Source of the DNA: Cellulomonas sp. KH9
GTDB taxonomy: Bacteria; Actinomycetota; Actinomycetes; Actinomycetales; Cellulomonadaceae
DNA length: 64,000 nucleotides
Assembly: GCF_900114185.1 (NCBI RefSeq)
Contig: NZ_FOSE01000002.1
Coordinates: 559,909-623,908, forward strand
Reading direction: 5' to 3'
The notes beneath the pieces are model-generated. The model searched no databases. It saw only the letters and a program-made list of their open reading frames with translations, and had not been told where the DNA came from. Shown in pieces: positions 61,628 through 64,000 of the stretch. The translations under genes were made by a program, and so were the position numbers. How positions within the stretch are numbered: the stretch's first letter is position 1; the number at the start of each line of letters is the position of its first letter.

Positions 61628-62194
61628 GACGTCGCGACCCGCGGGCGGGCGGAGGCCGGCGAGGACGATCTCGACCATGCGCGGCACCAGCTCGGGCACG
61701 TCACGGGCGACGGGCTCGGGCAGCGGCCGCGTGACCATGCCCACCCCGAGGATCAGCTCGAGCGGCTGGAGGTCGTGGCGCACCAGACCGGCCCGGCGTG
61801 CGGCCGCCAGCACCTCACCCACGCCGCCGAGCGTCTCGGCCTGGGCGGTGCGGACCGTGTCCGAGAGGTCCGCGACGTGGTCGGACAGTGCAGCCGACAG
61901 CGCCCCCAGGTCGAGCTCGACGAGCCGCAGGACGTAGGCCCGCCACGCCGCCGCCGCGTCGCCGCGCATGGCACGCAGCGCCTCGTCGGCCGCCGCGTGC
62001 ACGTCGTCGAGGATCGCGACGGCCACCTCGTCCGCGAGTGCGGCACGCGAGGGGAAGTTGCGGTAGAGCGTCGCGATGCCCACCTCGGCCGCCTCGGCGA
62101 CCGCCTCGAGTGCCACGTCGCTGCCGTGGGCTGCGAACAGCCGACGGGCCGCGCGGACCAGCCGTCCGCGGCGCCGTGCTGCATCGGCTCGCAT
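61625..62194 (-). CDS. TetR-family transcriptional regulator
   Basis: A 189-residue regulator. The HTH is at about 10-55 (RRGRLVRAARRLFAAHGSDVALEAVAEAAEVGIATLYRNFPSRAALADEV) with a typical helical ligand domain behind it. The ATG at 62194 has an AGGAGGAGCGC site; an open frame continues to 62317 but crosses the promoter region. It diverges from an ABC-2-like permease gene and probably represses it through the inverted repeat at 62275-62297. Confidence 0.92.
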   Translation of the reverse strand: MRADAARRRGRLVRAARRLFAAHGSDVALEAVAEAAEVGIATLYRNFPSRAALADEVAVAILDDVHAAADEALRAMRGDAAAAWRAYVLRLVELDLGALSAALSDHVADLSDTVRTAQAETLGGVGEVLAAARRAGLVRHDLQPLELILGVGMVTRPLPEPVARDVPELVPRMVEIVLAGLRPPAGRDV

Positions 62195-62274
62195 GCGCTC
62201 CTCCTGGGGTGATGTCCGCCACGATCCTGCCGTCCTGGGTTCCACCACCATAACCGGAGGGGTAGCCTCCATAT

Positions 62275-62297
62275 AAGCGGAGGAAGAACTTCCGCTT
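62275..62297. promoter_or_regulatory. Inverted repeat between tetR and the permease gene (candidate operator)
   Basis: AAGCGGA and TCCGCTT are perfect 7-bp arms with a 9-bp spacer. The A/T-rich CATATAAG (62270-62277) beside it is the best -10-like sequence in the gap. Confidence 0.5.
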
Positions 62298-62319
62298 GCA
62301 GCCCCCTCGAAGGACACCG

Positions 62320-63369
62320 ATGACCGCGACGCTCGACCTGGTCCCCGACCCCGCCACGGACGAGGCCCCCGCCACCCGCACCGCCCGCCGCCCGTTGGCC
62401 ACCCTGGTCGGCATGACCGTGGCCCTCGGCGCCGTGCTGGCCGTCCTGCTGGCGATCTTCATCCTCCCCTCGCTGAAGAGCGGGCCCCGCGACCTGCCGG
62501 TCGGGCTGGTCGGGTCGTCGCAGGAGACGGCGCGGTTCGAGGAGGCCCTGACGGCTGCCGCCCCCGACGCCTACGACGTCCGCCACCTCCCGACGCAGGA
62601 CGCGCTCGAGCGCGCCGTCGAGGACCGCGAGGTCGTCGGCGGCTTCGTGGTCGACCCGCAGGGCGTCCACAGCGTGGTCGCGTCCGCGGGCGGCGCGAGC
62701 ATCGCCCAGACCGTCACCGCGACCGCGCAGGGCCTCGGGACCGCGCTCGGGGTGCCCGTCAGCACCAGCGACGTCGTCCCCCTGCCCACCAGCGACCCGT
62801 CCGGCATCGGCATCGGCGGGCTCGCCTTCCCGCTCGTCTTCGGCGGCATCGTGCCCGTCGTCGCGTTCCGGACCGCCTTCGCCCGCAGCAACACGTGGAA
62901 GCTCGTCGGCCTGCTGACGTTCTCCGTGGTCGGCGGGCTGGTCGTCGCCGCGGTGCTGCGGTTCGCGTTCGGCAGCATCGAGTCGGCGTTCCTCCCCGTC
63001 GCCGGCGCGATGGCGCTCGGCATCGCCGCGATGGCGTTCCCGTTGACCGGTCTGCAGGAGGCCTTCGGCGGCAAGGGCTTCACGGCCGGCGCCATGACGA
63101 TGATGTTCCTCGGCAACCCGTTCGCGGGGATCGCCACCACCTCGGCCTGGCTGCCCGCCGGGCTCGGCACCTTCGGGCAGATCCTGCCCCCGGGGGCCAC
63201 CGGCACCCTGGTGCGCTCGGTCGCCTACTTCGGAGGCACGGGCGGGCTCACCGCCGGCCTCACGCTGGGCGGCTGGGTCGTCGTCGGGCTCGTCATCCAC
63301 ACGGTCGGGACACGCCGCGCGGCACGCGCGACGGCCGCGACCACCACGCCCGCGATCGCCGTCGCCTGA
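62320..63369 (+). CDS. ABC-2/YhgE-like membrane protein
   Basis: A 349-residue protein: one N-terminal helix (about 29-50), an extracytoplasmic domain (about 50-160; GLVGSSQETARFEEAL, VGGFVVDPQG), then five helices. This is the layout of ABC-2 type permeases and YhgE/Pip-like proteins (DUF3533 group). No ATPase gene is adjacent. CGAAGGACACCG precedes the ATG. The paired TetR gene suggests inducible export of a toxic or lipid compound. Confidence 0.78.
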   Translation: MTATLDLVPDPATDEAPATRTARRPLATLVGMTVALGAVLAVLLAIFILPSLKSGPRDLPVGLVGSSQETARFEEALTAAAPDAYDVRHLPTQDALERAVEDREVVGGFVVDPQGVHSVVASAGGASIAQTVTATAQGLGTALGVPVSTSDVVPLPTSDPSGIGIGGLAFPLVFGGIVPVVAFRTAFARSNTWKLVGLLTFSVVGGLVVAAVLRFAFGSIESAFLPVAGAMALGIAAMAFPLTGLQEAFGGKGFTAGAMTMMFLGNPFAGIATTSAWLPAGLGTFGQILPPGATGTLVRSVAYFGGTGGLTAGLTLGGWVVVGLVIHTVGTRRAARATAATTTPAIAVA

Positions 63370-63394
63370 ACGGCGGCAGGGCGGGTCGGGGCGG

Positions 63395-64000
63395 TCAGGC
63401 GCGCAGGGGGACGCGCCGCACGCGCAGCGCGGTGAGGTCGTACCCCTGGCTGACCTCGCTCCACCGCACGCGGGGCGGCCCCGCGGCAGCGAGGTCGTCA
63501 CGCAGCAGGGCGGAGACGAACACCTCGGTCTCCGCGGACGCGAGCGGCGCACCCGGGCACCGGTGGTGGCCGTCGCCGAAGGCGAGCACGGCCGGCCCCG
63601 AGGCACGCGTCATGGTCCGTCCCGGGCGCACCGCGTGCGGGTCGGCGCCCACGACACCGGCATCGGCGTTGACCGCCCGGACGTCCACGTCGACCAGGGC
63701 ACCGACCGGGAGCTCGACGGGTCCGTCGGGCCCCTCGAGCGTCAGCGGCGCCGTCGTGCGGCGCAGCAGGTGCCCGACGACCGGCTCGACGCGCAGCACC
63801 TCCTCGAGGATCGCGACCCGGCCGTCCCGGTCGGACGCGCGGTACCGGGCACGCAGCGCGTCGTCGTCGAGCAGGTGCCACACGGCTGCCGCGATGAGCT
63901 CGCGCGTCGTCGCCATGCCCGCCGCCGCGTACGTGACGCACTCGGTGAGGATCTCCAGGTCCGAGTAGCCCTCGTCCAGCAGGCTGCTGATGAGGTCCTC
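63395..64000 (-). CDS. Cytochrome P450, C-terminal part (truncated by window edge)
   Basis: About 201 residues of the C-terminal half. The I-helix is altered (TYAAAGMATTRELI, with Met where A/G-G-x-D/E-T is common), the ExxR motif is EEVLR, and the haem-Cys loop is AFGDGHHRCPGAPLA. The K-helix and haem loop are intact, so it is probably functional. The substrate is unknown and the redox partner is not in the window. The 5' part lies beyond position 64000. Confidence 0.93.
   Translation of the reverse strand, partial: EDLISSLLDEGYSDLEILTECVTYAAAGMATTRELIAAAVWHLLDDDALRARYRASDRDGRVAILEEVLRVEPVVGHLLRRTTAPLTLEGPDGPVELPVGALVDVDVRAVNADAGVVGADPHAVRPGRTMTRASGPAVLAFGDGHHRCPGAPLASAETEVFVSALLRDDLAAAGPPRVRWSEVSQGYDLTALRVRRVPLRA

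Noticed and set aside
58423-61734. A 1103-codon plus-strand frame over the membrane protein gene
   Set aside because: Arg/Gly/Ala-rich and without membrane or domain pattern; the adjacent frame has regular helices and a promoter.
1-64000. CRISPR arrays, tRNA or rRNA genes, insertion sequences, integrases or phage genes
   Set aside because: I looked for repeated spacers, tRNA-like arms with CCA ends, transposase motifs and flanking repeats and saw none.

Overview
The window is 64 kb of very GC-rich DNA, densely packed with genes and with many GTG starts. It looks like a chromosomal core segment of a high-GC actinobacterium. The gene content and order best fit the Micrococcales, and a Cellulomonas-like genome is my best inference. 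Supporting evidence is the actinobacterial respiratory set (di-haem QcrC, Rieske QcrA, QcrB, CtaC/D/E and the actinobacterial subunit IV CtaF), a class II DAHP synthase, a GlnR box in front of glnA, and local gene order resembling the Mycobacterium tuberculosis Rv2173-Rv2205c region. I saw no rRNA, tRNA, CRISPR array, insertion sequence, phage gene or attachment site.

Layout. 1-8 kb: 5' end of an RpoD-type sigma factor, a universal stress protein, a DUF4192 protein, a lipoprotein, an isoprenyl diphosphate synthase, an Rv2175c-type DNA-binding protein, a four-LysM lytic transglycosylase and a PASTA Ser/Thr kinase. 8-15.5 kb: class II DAHP synthase translationally coupled to a PPi-type phosphofructokinase, an acyltransferase, a ROK glucokinase and an acyl-CoA ligase. 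15.5-20.5 kb: a NYN-domain protein diverging from a DEDD-exonuclease/UvrC-like fusion, a small Lrp-type sensor domain, and trpD coupled to an atypical response regulator. 20.7-29.3 kb: ctaE-qcrCAB facing ctaCDF, with sodA between them. Together these encode the bc1-aa3 respiratory chain. 29.5-34.4 kb: a lysine-free cysteine-desulfurase-like protein, an A-type Fe-S carrier, glycerate kinase, NadA and a thioesterase. 34.4-43.2 kb: an M20 dipeptidase, DUF3043, a repeat protein, a MocR regulator with a tiny divergent membrane protein, pyrD, small membrane proteins and leucyl aminopeptidase. 43.3-55.3 kb: lipoamide dehydrogenase and a 2-oxoacid dehydrogenase E2, then lipB and lipA (making the lipoyl cofactor that E2 carries), interrupted by an epimerase, a pseudokinase, a Gfo/Idh oxidoreductase and a MarR/MMPL exporter pair. 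55.4-64 kb: DUF4191, an RDD protein, glnA, a decayed methyltransferase, a large internally duplicated membrane protein, a TetR/ABC-2-like permease pair and a truncated cytochrome P450.

Expression logic. About two dozen genes have a TANNNT hexamer 6-8 nt upstream of an ATG/GTG and no Shine-Dalgarno sequence, as expected for leaderless transcripts. The remaining genes have GGAGG-like ribosome-binding sites or 1-4 nt start/stop overlaps. Long GC-rich hairpins separate convergent units. Palindromes next to the MarR, TetR, MocR and ctaE promoters are candidate operators.

Most distinctive observations: a PLP-enzyme-fold protein with no lysine at all beside the Fe-S carrier gene, a 737-residue membrane protein with a visible tandem duplication, a new-looking four-repeat tail-anchored protein, a MocR/53-residue membrane protein pair, and -10 elements nested in the stop codons of upstream genes. 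All identifications rest on reading the sequence and recalled family motifs; no database search was run.
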